Source of the DNA: Candidatus Villigracilis proximus
GTDB taxonomy: Bacteria; Chloroflexota; Anaerolineae; Anaerolineales; Villigracilaceae
Reading direction: 5' to 3'
DNA length: 40,457 bases
Assembly (NCBI GenBank): GCA_016715195.1
Contig: JADKBB010000061.1
Span: forward strand, 1-40,457
In this document: piece after piece, positions 1-6,344 of the stretch
Numbering within the stretch: the first letter of the stretch is position 1
How the letters are laid out: the number at the start of each line of letters is the position of its first letter
The notes under the pieces: model-generated
What the model saw: the letters and a program-made list of their open reading frames with translations, nothing else
Told to the model about the DNA's origin: nothing
The model's database searches: none
Made by a program: the position numbers and the translations under genes

Positions 1-400
1 CCGACTGCTTGACCACTTCACGTCCGCAGACGGGACAATGCGGAATGCCTGCACGCGCAAAAAGCAAACGCATGTAGTCATAAATTTCGGTCACAGTCCC
101 AACCGTGGAACGTGGATTGTGACTCGTGGATTTCTGGTCAATCGACACAGCAGGGGAGAGGCCGTCAATGTAGTCCACATCGGGCTTGTCCATCTGGCCG
201 ATGAACTGACGCGCATACGCAGAGAGCGACTCAACGTAGCGGCGCTGACCTTCAGCGAAGATGGTATCGAACGCAAGCGATGACTTGCCCGAGCCGGATA
301 AGCCCGTGATAACCACGAACTTATCACGCGGGATCTCGACGGTGATATTTTTCAAATTATGGACGCGCGCGCCCACGACACGAATGACATTCTTGGACAT
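1..400 (-). CDS. uvrA: UvrA excinuclease subunit A, N-terminal part (runs off the window)
   Basis: This is the damage-recognition ATPase of UvrABC nucleotide excision repair, acting on DNA in the cytoplasm. Reading leftward from the ATG at 400, about 133 residues are present. They include an N-terminal segment typical of UvrA (VRGARVHNLKN type, here VVGARVHNLKN), Walker A GLSGSGKSS at about residues 34-42, and the run that follows it in UvrA (FDTIFAEGQRRYVESLS, then ARQFIGQMDKP and SPAVSIDQK). The first CxxC of a zinc module is visible near the edge (HCPVCGRE). An AAGG ribosome-binding site precedes the ATG. The rest of the roughly 940-residue protein lies outside the window. The family call is firm. 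Confidence 0.95.
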   Translation of the reverse strand, partial: MSKNVIRVVGARVHNLKNITVEIPRDKFVVITGLSGSGKSSLAFDTIFAEGQRRYVESLSAYARQFIGQMDKPDVDYIDGLSPAVSIDQKSTSHNPRSTVGTVTEIYDYMRLLFARAGIPHCPVCGREVVKQS

Positions 401-436
401 AGATTAGCCTTCTTTGTTGGATGGAAAAGTGAAATA

Positions 437-445
437 ATTATAGCA
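437..445 (-). promoter_or_regulatory. Extended -10 promoter of uvrA
   Basis: Read on the minus strand this is TGCTATAAT, a full extended -10 element. Transcription would start near 430 and leave a leader of about 30 nt that contains the AAGG ribosome-binding site of uvrA. No convincing -35 box is seen, which is normal for extended -10 promoters. The element shares its form with those at 624, 4132, 12641 and 33489. No typical LexA box was recognised nearby by eye. Confidence 0.55.
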
Positions 446-623
446 CATGCGTTCTGGTAATGTGTGCGCTTTTTGAGTGGCGACTTTCTTATTGACCGGG
501 GTTGCCAAAAGACTCCATACAACTGCTTTGTGGTAAAAGTTTTTAGTCCGATCTTTTGATACTTTTGCAATTGAAGACAATTCTTGATTATACCCAATGG
601 GCCATTTCATTTACTTTAGTGAA

Positions 624-632
624 TGTTATAAT
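624..632 (+). promoter_or_regulatory. Extended -10 promoter, probably giving a leaderless mRNA
   Basis: TGTTATAAT is a perfect extended -10 element. It ends only 10 nt before the ATG at 643, so transcription would begin about 3-4 nt upstream of the start codon. No Shine-Dalgarno sequence lies before that ATG, because the preceding bases are a T run. The two facts together suggest a leaderless transcript for the regulator gene. Confidence 0.5.
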
Positions 633-642
633 TTTTTTACTT

Positions 643-3132
643 ATGGCATCTTCCCGTAATTCACCGCTTGAGCCGATCACGGGCAATTTCTCCCGTAATG
701 AGATGAATGTATTAACTTCATCCATTCCTGTAAAATTGCCTGCCCTGCGCGGACAGTGTGTTGGGCGTGAAAAGGAATTACAGCATCTTCAACAATTGCT
801 AAAGAGTGAAGATGTCTCATTGGTTACGCTTACAGGATTTGGCGGCGCCGGGAAAACCACGCTTGCTTTGCAGGTTGCTTATTCCATGTTTGAAACATTT
901 ACAGGCGGTCTGTTTTTTATTGACCTTTCGGTGATTACCGAACCTGCTCTTATTTTTTCAACCATTGCCAAAACTTTACATGTGCAGGAAGAACCGCAGC
1001 GTGATATTAAAGATACGCTTAAAGATTTCCTTGCAAATCGATCCATTCTTTTTGTGCTGGATAATTTTGAGCAGTTGATCAGCGGCGCATCCGTTATCGC
1101 GGAATTTTTGGATATGAACCCGAATATCAAGGTCATCATTACCAGCCGCGAAGCGCTGCGACTGCGCGCTGAACAAGTTTTGCCTATTTCACCTTTGCCG
1201 CGCGAAGAAGCCGTGCAATTGTTTGTCAAACGCGCCCAATCTTTGAATCCTGATTTTCAATTGACAGAAGAGAATGCATCCGTGATTTCAGAATTGTGTG
1301 GGAAATTGGATGGACTTCCACTGGCGATTGAACTGGCCGCCATGCGGACGAAAATGTTTTCCCCGCAGACTTTGCTAACCCGCCTCCAATCGGACCTGGG
1401 AACTGGTTCTCCACTTTTAGCGACTCTCACTTTGGGCGCGCGCGATCTGCCGCAGCGCCAGCAAACATTGCGCAACACCATTGCGTGGAGTTACGGCTTA
1501 TTAAATGATTCGGAAAAGAAAGTGCTGTTGGCCGCGGCGCTCTTTCGCTCAGGGGTTGGGATGATGCCCATCGCAACAGTGGCAGGTGTCCCTGAGAACG
1601 AAGCGTTGGAGTCGCTTGCTTCGCTGGTGGATAAACATCTTATCCAATCGATTCAGAGTGACAATCCGCATTTCATGATGCTGGAGTCGATCCGCGAGTT
1701 TGCACGTGAGCAGGCACAGCAAACAAACCAATGGGATGCTTTGTTTCGTATGTTCATTATTTACTATCGCGATCTAATTCAGCGCGCTGCTTTTGAGATC
1801 GAAAATGGTAATTCTCTATCTGCCATGCGGGAGATAGACCTGGAGCACGATAACCTGCTTGTCGCACTGGACGAGGCGCTCGCTTCACAGGATATGGATA
1901 TTTTTTTAATGGGGATTCATTTAATGGGCGGAATGGATCAATATTGGTTTCAACGCTGTTATTTTAGCGAAGCAGAAAAATATATTAACCTTGCATTGAA
2001 ACTTGAATATACCCATACGCAGAAAGATGTTCAGATTCTGGCTATTGTGTATGAGCTAAAGGGCACACTGCAATGGATGCGGTCTGACTTTGCAGGCGCC
2101 GTTGATTCACATAAGATTTGCCTTTCACTTTTTGAAAAGGCAGGGAATAAAATCCGCTCCGGGCGGAGTATGGTCAACCTTGGCGTAAATTTGGATTCCA
2201 TTGGAGATTTTGCCCAGGCGGGAATTTATTATGAAAAAGGTCTGGCGCTGGCGCAGCAGGAAGGCGATCTTTGGAGTGAATTGCGTGTCAAAAACAATAT
2301 GGGCTCCCATTATCATCATTCACTTAAGGACCCGGATCGTGCTCTCGCTTGTTGGCAATCTGCCCTTGCTATTGCCGAAAGCCTGCATGGCTATTTTGAA
2401 TCTGCAACTATTCGATTTAATATGGCATGTTTGTTTTACTCCGCCGGTGATTTTGAGCGTACAACGCCAATATTGACAGATGCGATACAAATTGCGCGCG
2501 ATCATCAATTTCCACAAATGTTGGCGGCGACTTGCGGCTTACAGGCGATGGTGGCAGTGGAACGAAAAGATTTTTCAGCTGCTTCCATCTTGTTTTTAGA
2601 AGCGTTTGAAATTAGCCATACCACTGGATTTCCTGATTTGCTTTACGAGTTAATGGAGGGTATGGCAAGCCTGTGTTTGGTTCAGAAGTGGTATGAGAAA
2701 TTGTCAATTCTTCTGGCGGCTATAGAGGGGCACACTTCATTGGTGGAAGTTCAACGCCTTTTGCCTGTGTGTATTGGACTTAAGAATGCGGTAGATATAA
2801 CCCGGCGGGCTATGGGAAATGAGTCCTTTGAGCGTGCCTGGCAAACCGGTAAGCGTATGCGTTATGAAGAGCTGTATATCTTTGCTCAAAATTTGTTTTT
2901 GGTCGATGATGGGAGGCAGCCGCAAGGTCAGGCGTTGTCTATGTTGACAATACGTGAACTTGAGACGTTACGTCTGCTGGCGCGCGGGAAAAGTAATGAA
3001 GAAATTTCACACGAACTGGTTGTTGTGCAAAAGACCGTTGAGAAACATGTCGCGAATATTTTGCGGAAGCTGGGCGTAAAGAATCGTACAGAAGCGGCGG
3101 CGTGGGCAATTGAGAATGGGTTGGAAAAATAA
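643..3132 (+). CDS. NB-ARC ATPase / TPR / LuxR-type transcriptional regulator
   Basis: This is a large signal-transducing transcription factor of the MalT/AfsR-like STAND type; its ligand and target genes are unknown. In the 829-residue version there is a Walker A (GFGGAGKTT) at about residues 66-74, an LFVLDNFEQL Walker B, and GLPLAIELAA near 225, the GxP motif of NB-ARC proteins. About 300 residues of helical TPR-like repeats follow, from about 420 to 720. A LuxR/GerE helix-turn-helix occupies about 766-829 (LTIRELETLRLLARGKSNEE, then VEKHVANILRKLGVKNRTEA). The frame is open from 556, but the ATG at 643 is preferred because a perfect extended -10 sits between the two. The gene stands alone and ends at a terminator shared with the opposite gene. 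Confidence 0.85.
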   Translation: MASSRNSPLEPITGNFSRNEMNVLTSSIPVKLPALRGQCVGREKELQHLQQLLKSEDVSLVTLTGFGGAGKTTLALQVAYSMFETFTGGLFFIDLSVITEPALIFSTIAKTLHVQEEPQRDIKDTLKDFLANRSILFVLDNFEQLISGASVIAEFLDMNPNIKVIITSREALRLRAEQVLPISPLPREEAVQLFVKRAQSLNPDFQLTEENASVISELCGKLDGLPLAIELAAMRTKMFSPQTLLTRLQSDLGTGSPLLATLTLGARDLPQRQQTLRNTIAWSYGLLNDSEKKVLLAAALFRSGVGMMPIATVAGVPENEALESLASLVDKHLIQSIQSDNPHFMMLESIREFAREQAQQTNQWDALFRMFIIYYRDLIQRAAFEIENGNSLSAMREIDLEHDNLLVALDEALASQDMDIFLMGIHLMGGMDQYWFQRCYFSEAEKYINLALKLEYTHTQKDVQILAIVYELKGTLQWMRSDFAGAVDSHKICLSLFEKAGNKIRSGRSMVNLGVNLDSIGDFAQAGIYYEKGLALAQQEGDLWSELRVKNNMGSHYHHSLKDPDRALACWQSALAIAESLHGYFESATIRFNMACLFYSAGDFERTTPILTDAIQIARDHQFPQMLAATCGLQAMVAVERKDFSAASILFLEAFEISHTTGFPDLLYELMEGMASLCLVQKWYEKLSILLAAIEGHTSLVEVQRLLPVCIGLKNAVDITRRAMGNESFERAWQTGKRMRYEELYIFAQNLFLVDDGRQPQGQALSMLTIRELETLRLLARGKSNEEISHELVVVQKTVEKHVANILRKLGVKNRTEAAAWAIENGLEK

Positions 3133-3171
3133 AAGGTCCCATTCTGAAATGAATGGAACCTTTTATTTTTT
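3131..3171. terminator. Bidirectional intrinsic terminator
   Basis: Two 14-nt arms (3131-3144 and 3151-3164) pair with a single mismatch around a 6-nt loop and are followed by ATTTTTT. The left arm starts with AAAA, so the hairpin also works for the converging gene at 3210-4013. It begins inside the stop codon of the LuxR-type regulator gene. Confidence 0.85.
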
Positions 3172-3209
3172 ACACCTATATTTTGTATATTGCTATTAGG
3201 GCATTCTTT

Positions 3210-4013
3210 TTACTCACTACGTTTGGATCTTCTCTGATAACGAGTAAAAGCTTCGTCGTCATCGCCATCCTCTTGGTTTTTTGTTAAATCAGGATTTTTA
3301 ATGTTGGGCATCCGCGCTGATCTGCTGCTTTTTGCCCTTGCAGCCGATTCTCGTATTTTTTGGACAGCTGGCACGAGTAAGCCGATTAAAATCACGCCGG
3401 TTGTAAGTCCGAGCCAGGGCAGCCAGGCAGAAGGTGGGGTGGTGCTGCCGGTATCTTCAGGCATATCACAATGGTAAACAGTACCGCCTGCTCCGTCATC
3501 TTGTCCATATCCTGAGCCGCCATCAGCCCAACACATAATATCGTATGCAAAACAGGAAGCCCATGAGCATGATTCGTCCCAGTCATCGTTGCCGCTGGTT
3601 GACCCATTATCTTGCGGACTGATGAGAATCGCGGAGTCTGCTTCAGGTGTAGATGTGGGTGGAAGTGTAGCGAAAGGTGTGACTTCTGGCGTAAGCCCGG
3701 GAGGTTGGTTTGTTGCTGTACTTGTGGGGAAGGCCATAAGCGGAAGAGGCGTGTTTGTAGCGGTTGCAGTGGCCGGGGGTATGGAGGTTGGCTTTTTGTT
3801 TCCATTATCATTATTTTCTTCACCTGATGGAGGCGGGCAGTCTGGACCGCCAGCTTGTCCGCAGGGGATTTCCGCAGTGGGCGGGCATGGGATAACTCCG
3901 CCGGCGGCATCGGTGCAGATAGGGTCTTGTGCATGGACGGATATTTGTGGAATTGAGATCAATGCACCAGCGAGGAAAAATGCTATGAACATGAATAAAG
4001 ATATTTTTTTCAT
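3210..4013 (-). CDS. Secreted, Cys-rich, Thr/Pro-rich membrane-anchored protein of unknown function
   Basis: I do not recognise a family for this 267-residue protein. It has a clear signal peptide (residues 1-28, ending near SVHAQ) and a Cys/Pro-rich segment at about 30-65 with four cysteines. A low-complexity Thr/Pro/Ala linker (about 75-130) resembles the wall-spanning linkers of secreted proteins. A second Cys cluster lies at about 150-185 (CSWASC, MCWADG, YHCD). Near residues 195-215 there is one transmembrane helix (WLPWLGLTTGVILIGLLVP), followed by a basic, charged cytoplasmic tail. The arrangement is an extracellular domain on a stalk, with possible disulfides. A GGAG site precedes the ATG. 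It is divergent from the ECF sigma operon and could be a sensor or target of it; that is inference. Confidence 0.75.
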   Translation of the reverse strand: MKKISLFMFIAFFLAGALISIPQISVHAQDPICTDAAGGVIPCPPTAEIPCGQAGGPDCPPPSGEENNDNGNKKPTSIPPATATATNTPLPLMAFPTSTATNQPPGLTPEVTPFATLPPTSTPEADSAILISPQDNGSTSGNDDWDESCSWASCFAYDIMCWADGGSGYGQDDGAGGTVYHCDMPEDTGSTTPPSAWLPWLGLTTGVILIGLLVPAVQKIRESAARAKSSRSARMPNIKNPDLTKNQEDGDDDEAFTRYQRRSKRSE

Positions 4014-4070
4014 TATGAATCTCCTTGACTATTTAAGTTCCTTATTCTCACATGTTCAGTCGCATTTGTC

Positions 4071-4088
4071 GGTAGGGATAACCCTACC
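4071..4088. promoter_or_regulatory. Perfect palindrome in the divergent promoter region
   Basis: GGTAGGG and CCCTACC are separated by ATAA. This perfect 7-bp inverted repeat lies between the divergent secreted-protein gene and the sigma-factor operon, about 45 nt upstream of the extended -10 at 4132. The position suits an operator for a dimeric regulator. There is no T run, so it is not a terminator. Confidence 0.4.
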
Positions 4089-4131
4089 ATTTTCCCCTAC
4101 TCTAATCCCGGAGATGGTGAATGTCTGCGCA

Positions 4132-4140
4132 TGTTATACT
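4132..4140 (+). promoter_or_regulatory. Extended -10 promoter of the sigma/degV operon
   Basis: TGTTATACT matches an extended -10 element. Transcription would start near 4147 and give a leader of about 55 nt. That leader contains an inverted repeat (CCGGCGG at 4159-4165, CCGCCGG at 4183-4189) immediately before the ribosome-binding site AAGG (4191-4194) and the TTG start at 4203. A hairpin so close to the ribosome-binding site could influence translation. Confidence 0.45.
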
Positions 4141-4202
4141 GAGTGCAACTTCTCAAATCCGGCGGTGTTATTTAATCAAACTCCGCCGGTAAGGTTTTAA
4201 TC

Positions 4203-4775
4203 TTGCCGGAACTGGAATACAACGAAGAGGAAATTCTTGCACGCGCTTCACAGGGTGACCGTGATTCTTTCGGTCAACTCTATGAACGTTATGTGGAACG
4301 CATATTTAATTATGTGTACTACAGGACAGGCAATACTCACGATGCTGAAGATCTCACGGCTCGCGTTTTTCAACGGGCAATGAATCACATTAAGAACTAT
4401 ACAGATCGTGGCGTACCGTTCTCGGCCTGGCTGTATCGCATCGCGCATAATCTCGTTGCCAACTGGCACCGTGACCGCAGCCGCAAGCAGGAAATTCCAC
4501 TGGATGATCTGCCCATTTTGCCAGCCAGGGGTGACCATCCCGAGAAAAATCTCGTTCGTTCGCAGGAGCAGGATGCGTTGTTACGGATGATCCGCAAATT
4601 GCCTTCAGAACGTCAGAATCTGCTGATTTTGAAATTTGTGGAAAACATGTCCAATGCAGAGATTGGTTCAATTATGGGTAGAAGCGAGGGTGCTGTGAAG
4701 AGTCTTTATCATCGTACTCTTCTGGCTCTTCGTGACCAATTGGAAGATCAAAACCTTAATCTTGAAGGAGAGTAA
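4203..4775 (+). CDS. ECF-type RNA polymerase sigma factor
   Basis: This 190-residue protein is a group 4 (ECF) sigma factor that directs RNA polymerase to alternative promoters. Region 2 occupies about residues 18-95 (FGQLYERYVERIFNYVYYRT, AEDLTARVF, then WLYRIAHNLVANWHRDR). Region 4 occupies about 125-180 (LRMIRKLPSERQNLLILKF and AEIGSIMGRSEGAVKSL). The start is a TTG, since no in-frame ATG occurs upstream of region 2 and AAGG lies 8 nt before it. Only 3 nt separate it from the degV-family gene, so translation is probably coupled. No classical zinc-binding anti-sigma factor follows, but the third gene of the operon encodes a small membrane protein that could fill that role. Confidence 0.9.
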   Translation: MPELEYNEEEILARASQGDRDSFGQLYERYVERIFNYVYYRTGNTHDAEDLTARVFQRAMNHIKNYTDRGVPFSAWLYRIAHNLVANWHRDRSRKQEIPLDDLPILPARGDHPEKNLVRSQEQDALLRMIRKLPSERQNLLILKFVENMSNAEIGSIMGRSEGAVKSLYHRTLLALRDQLEDQNLNLEGE

Positions 4776-4778
4776 AAC

Positions 4779-5624
4779 ATGTTAAGAATTGTGACAGATG
4801 GCGCAGCCGATATTCTTCCTGCCTGGGAAAAAGAATTTGATATTCACGTTATTCCCATCAACGTACATTTTGGCGAGAAGACATATATTCAAAATGTTGA
4901 ACTGAATTTTGATCAATTTTATAAAATGGTGGACGAAAAATCAAACCCGTTCCCAAAGACATCACAGCCTTCCCCGCATCAATTTGTGGAATTTTACAAG
5001 AATAACTTTGAAACTGGCGATACCATTCTTTCGATCCATATTACCAGCAAGCTTTCTGGAACATATGCCTCTGCGGTGTCTGCCGCGGAAGAATTGAAAG
5101 GCACGTATAACATTGTTACATTTGATTCGCTGGGCGGCTCGCTGGGAACCGGTTTTATGTGCCGCGCTGCACGCATAATGGAGCGTGAAGGAAAAAGCGT
5201 GGATGAGATTATCCGCTATCTTGAATCCATTCGCGATCAGGTGCATGTCATTTTGACATTAGACACGCTGGAATATGCACGCCGCAGTGGACGTGTGGGC
5301 ACGCTTTCGGCAGCGATGGCTTCCATATTAAACGTGAAGCCGATCGCTCTCCTGCAAAATGGGCTTGTCAATATGGTGGAGAAAGTCCGCACGCGCAAAA
5401 CCGCGTTGGAGCGTGTTCTTTCTCTTGGCAAGGAAACGGTTGGCGATAAACCTGTTCACCTTGGCGTCGTCCATGCACGCGACATAGAATCAGCCAGAGC
5501 TTTGCTGGAAGAAGCAAAGAAGCATTTTAATTTCAAGAGTGAGGTGATGACTGATCTCTCAATTTCACTCGCCATCAATTTTGGGCCCGGCACAGTTGGA
5601 TTGGTGCTATTTCCCGCCGAATAA
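4779..5624 (+). CDS. DegV family fatty-acid-binding protein
   Basis: A 281-residue protein of the DegV family. Members bind a fatty acid; in Firmicutes the related FakB proteins present fatty acids to the kinase FakA. Family marks are the N-terminal IVTDGAADI segment, KTSQPSPHQF at about residues 60-70, SKLSGTYASA near 90, and DTLEYARRSGRVG with INFGPGTVGLV towards the C-terminus. Length is normal for the family. A GGAG site lies just upstream, inside the end of the sigma gene. It sits between a sigma factor and a membrane protein, with a 10-nt gap downstream. No FakA homologue is in the window. A lipid ligand could therefore feed into regulation, but that is speculation. Confidence 0.9.
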   Translation: MLRIVTDGAADILPAWEKEFDIHVIPINVHFGEKTYIQNVELNFDQFYKMVDEKSNPFPKTSQPSPHQFVEFYKNNFETGDTILSIHITSKLSGTYASAVSAAEELKGTYNIVTFDSLGGSLGTGFMCRAARIMEREGKSVDEIIRYLESIRDQVHVILTLDTLEYARRSGRVGTLSAAMASILNVKPIALLQNGLVNMVEKVRTRKTALERVLSLGKETVGDKPVHLGVVHARDIESARALLEEAKKHFNFKSEVMTDLSISLAINFGPGTVGLVLFPAE

Positions 5625-5634
5625 AAAGGTACGC

Positions 5635-5910
5635 ATGACCAAACGTAAGAAGACTCACACCCCTGAAGAAGATATCCAACTCCTCGAAGCGCATCTGGCC
5701 GGGACCTTGAAGCCGGTTACGCCTTCGAGAGAGGTTATTCAACGCCTGCGCGGACGCATTCAAATGCCCAATCGCGAGGAGATCACTTTACGTCTCACAG
5801 ACTGGCGCAGGTTGTTTATTGTGTTTGGCGGTGTCGTCTCTGGAATGCTTTTGTTGATTACACTCGCGCGGGCTTTCTACTACCTGACCGGCCGTAAAGA
5901 CATGATGTAG
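5635..5910 (+). CDS. Small single-pass membrane protein, possible anti-sigma factor
   Basis: This 91-residue protein has no recognised family. The basic N-terminal half (TKRKKTHTPEED) is predicted to be cytoplasmic and helical. One hydrophobic helix lies at about residues 60-82 (LFIVFGGVVSGMLLLITLAR), followed by a very short tail. The ATG at 5635 is chosen over an upstream in-frame TTG at 5581 because an AAGG lies before it and the upstream start would overlap degV. The order sigma factor, DegV, membrane protein resembles sigma/anti-sigma operons. It lacks the HxxxCxxC zinc motif of common anti-sigma factors, so that role is only a guess from position and topology. Confidence 0.65.
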   Translation: MTKRKKTHTPEEDIQLLEAHLAGTLKPVTPSREVIQRLRGRIQMPNREEITLRLTDWRRLFIVFGGVVSGMLLLITLARAFYYLTGRKDMM

Positions 5911-5925
5911 TTCTTTAAACAAAAG

Positions 5926-5962
5926 ATAACCCCTAAAGGTTTTTAAAACTTTTAGGGGTTAT
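5926..5962. terminator. Bidirectional terminator between convergent genes
   Basis: The 12-nt arms 5926-5937 (ATAACCCCTAAA) and 5951-5962 pair perfectly, and the stem can extend inward through GTTTT/AAAAC. It closes the sigma/degV operon. The right arm overlaps the stop codon of the converging gene ending at 5959. Confidence 0.75.
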
Positions 5963-6285
5963 TCGTTTAAGAGCCAGTCACATAAAATACGTGACTCAGC
6001 GATCAGGTCTGCGTCGAAGGGGAGTTGGAATTCTTCAGTGACGCGCACTGTCAAATGGTCAACGATCAGCTGCAGGTCAGAGGGAAGATCCGCGTTTTCT
6101 TTAAGGAGATTCAGCAGATCGTAGGCGCTCATGTTTGGGACTTGCATCTCCTTGCGGGTTAGATATTCCCGAATTGCAATGCCGGCAGCGCGGCGCGCAC
6201 AGACACGCGCCTGTCCTTCGTTTCTATTCACACGGGCTTGTTGGGCCTTTTCAAATTCTTTTTTGTAGTTGTGTTTTCCAGTCAT
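5959..6285 (-). CDS. Small helical protein of unknown function (HEPN-like)
   Basis: A 108-residue, wholly helical, charged protein. The N-terminal segment (KKEFEKAQQARVNRNEGQAR) leads into ARRAAGIAIREYL, which resembles the first helices of HEPN-type proteins. The C-terminal part (SAYDLLNLLKENADLPSDLQ) continues as helices. No RxxxxH nuclease motif of HEPN toxins is visible, so the family link is weak. No Shine-Dalgarno sequence precedes the ATG. A TATAAT on the minus strand ends 11 nt before the ATG, so the mRNA may be leaderless. It is divergent from the S41 protease and shares a palindromic promoter with it. Function unknown. Confidence 0.6.
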   Translation of the reverse strand: MTGKHNYKKEFEKAQQARVNRNEGQARVCARRAAGIAIREYLTRKEMQVPNMSAYDLLNLLKENADLPSDLQLIVDHLTVRVTEEFQLPFDADLIAESRILCDWLLNE

Positions 6286-6296
6286 TCATGCCGGAC

Positions 6297-6317
6297 ATTA
6301 TAACCGCACGTTATAAT
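6297..6317. promoter_or_regulatory. Symmetric divergent promoter with two -10 boxes in one inverted repeat
   Basis: ATTATAAC (6297-6304) and GTTATAAT (6310-6317) are perfect inverted repeats separated by CGCAC. Each arm contains a consensus TATAAT, one on each strand. The leftward box would serve the gene ending at 5959 and the rightward box the S41 lipoprotein at 6345. Because both -10 boxes lie within about 21 bp, the two polymerases could not bind at once. The palindrome could also be an operator. Confidence 0.5.
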
Positions 6318-6344
6318 CGTGGGACTTCATAAAGGAGACGCGTG

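Noticed and set aside
3589..4200. Plus-strand frame of 203 codons opposite the Cys-rich surface protein
   Set aside because: Antisense to a protein with a clear signal peptide, ribosome-binding site and membrane helix. Its composition follows the Pro/Thr codons of the other strand.
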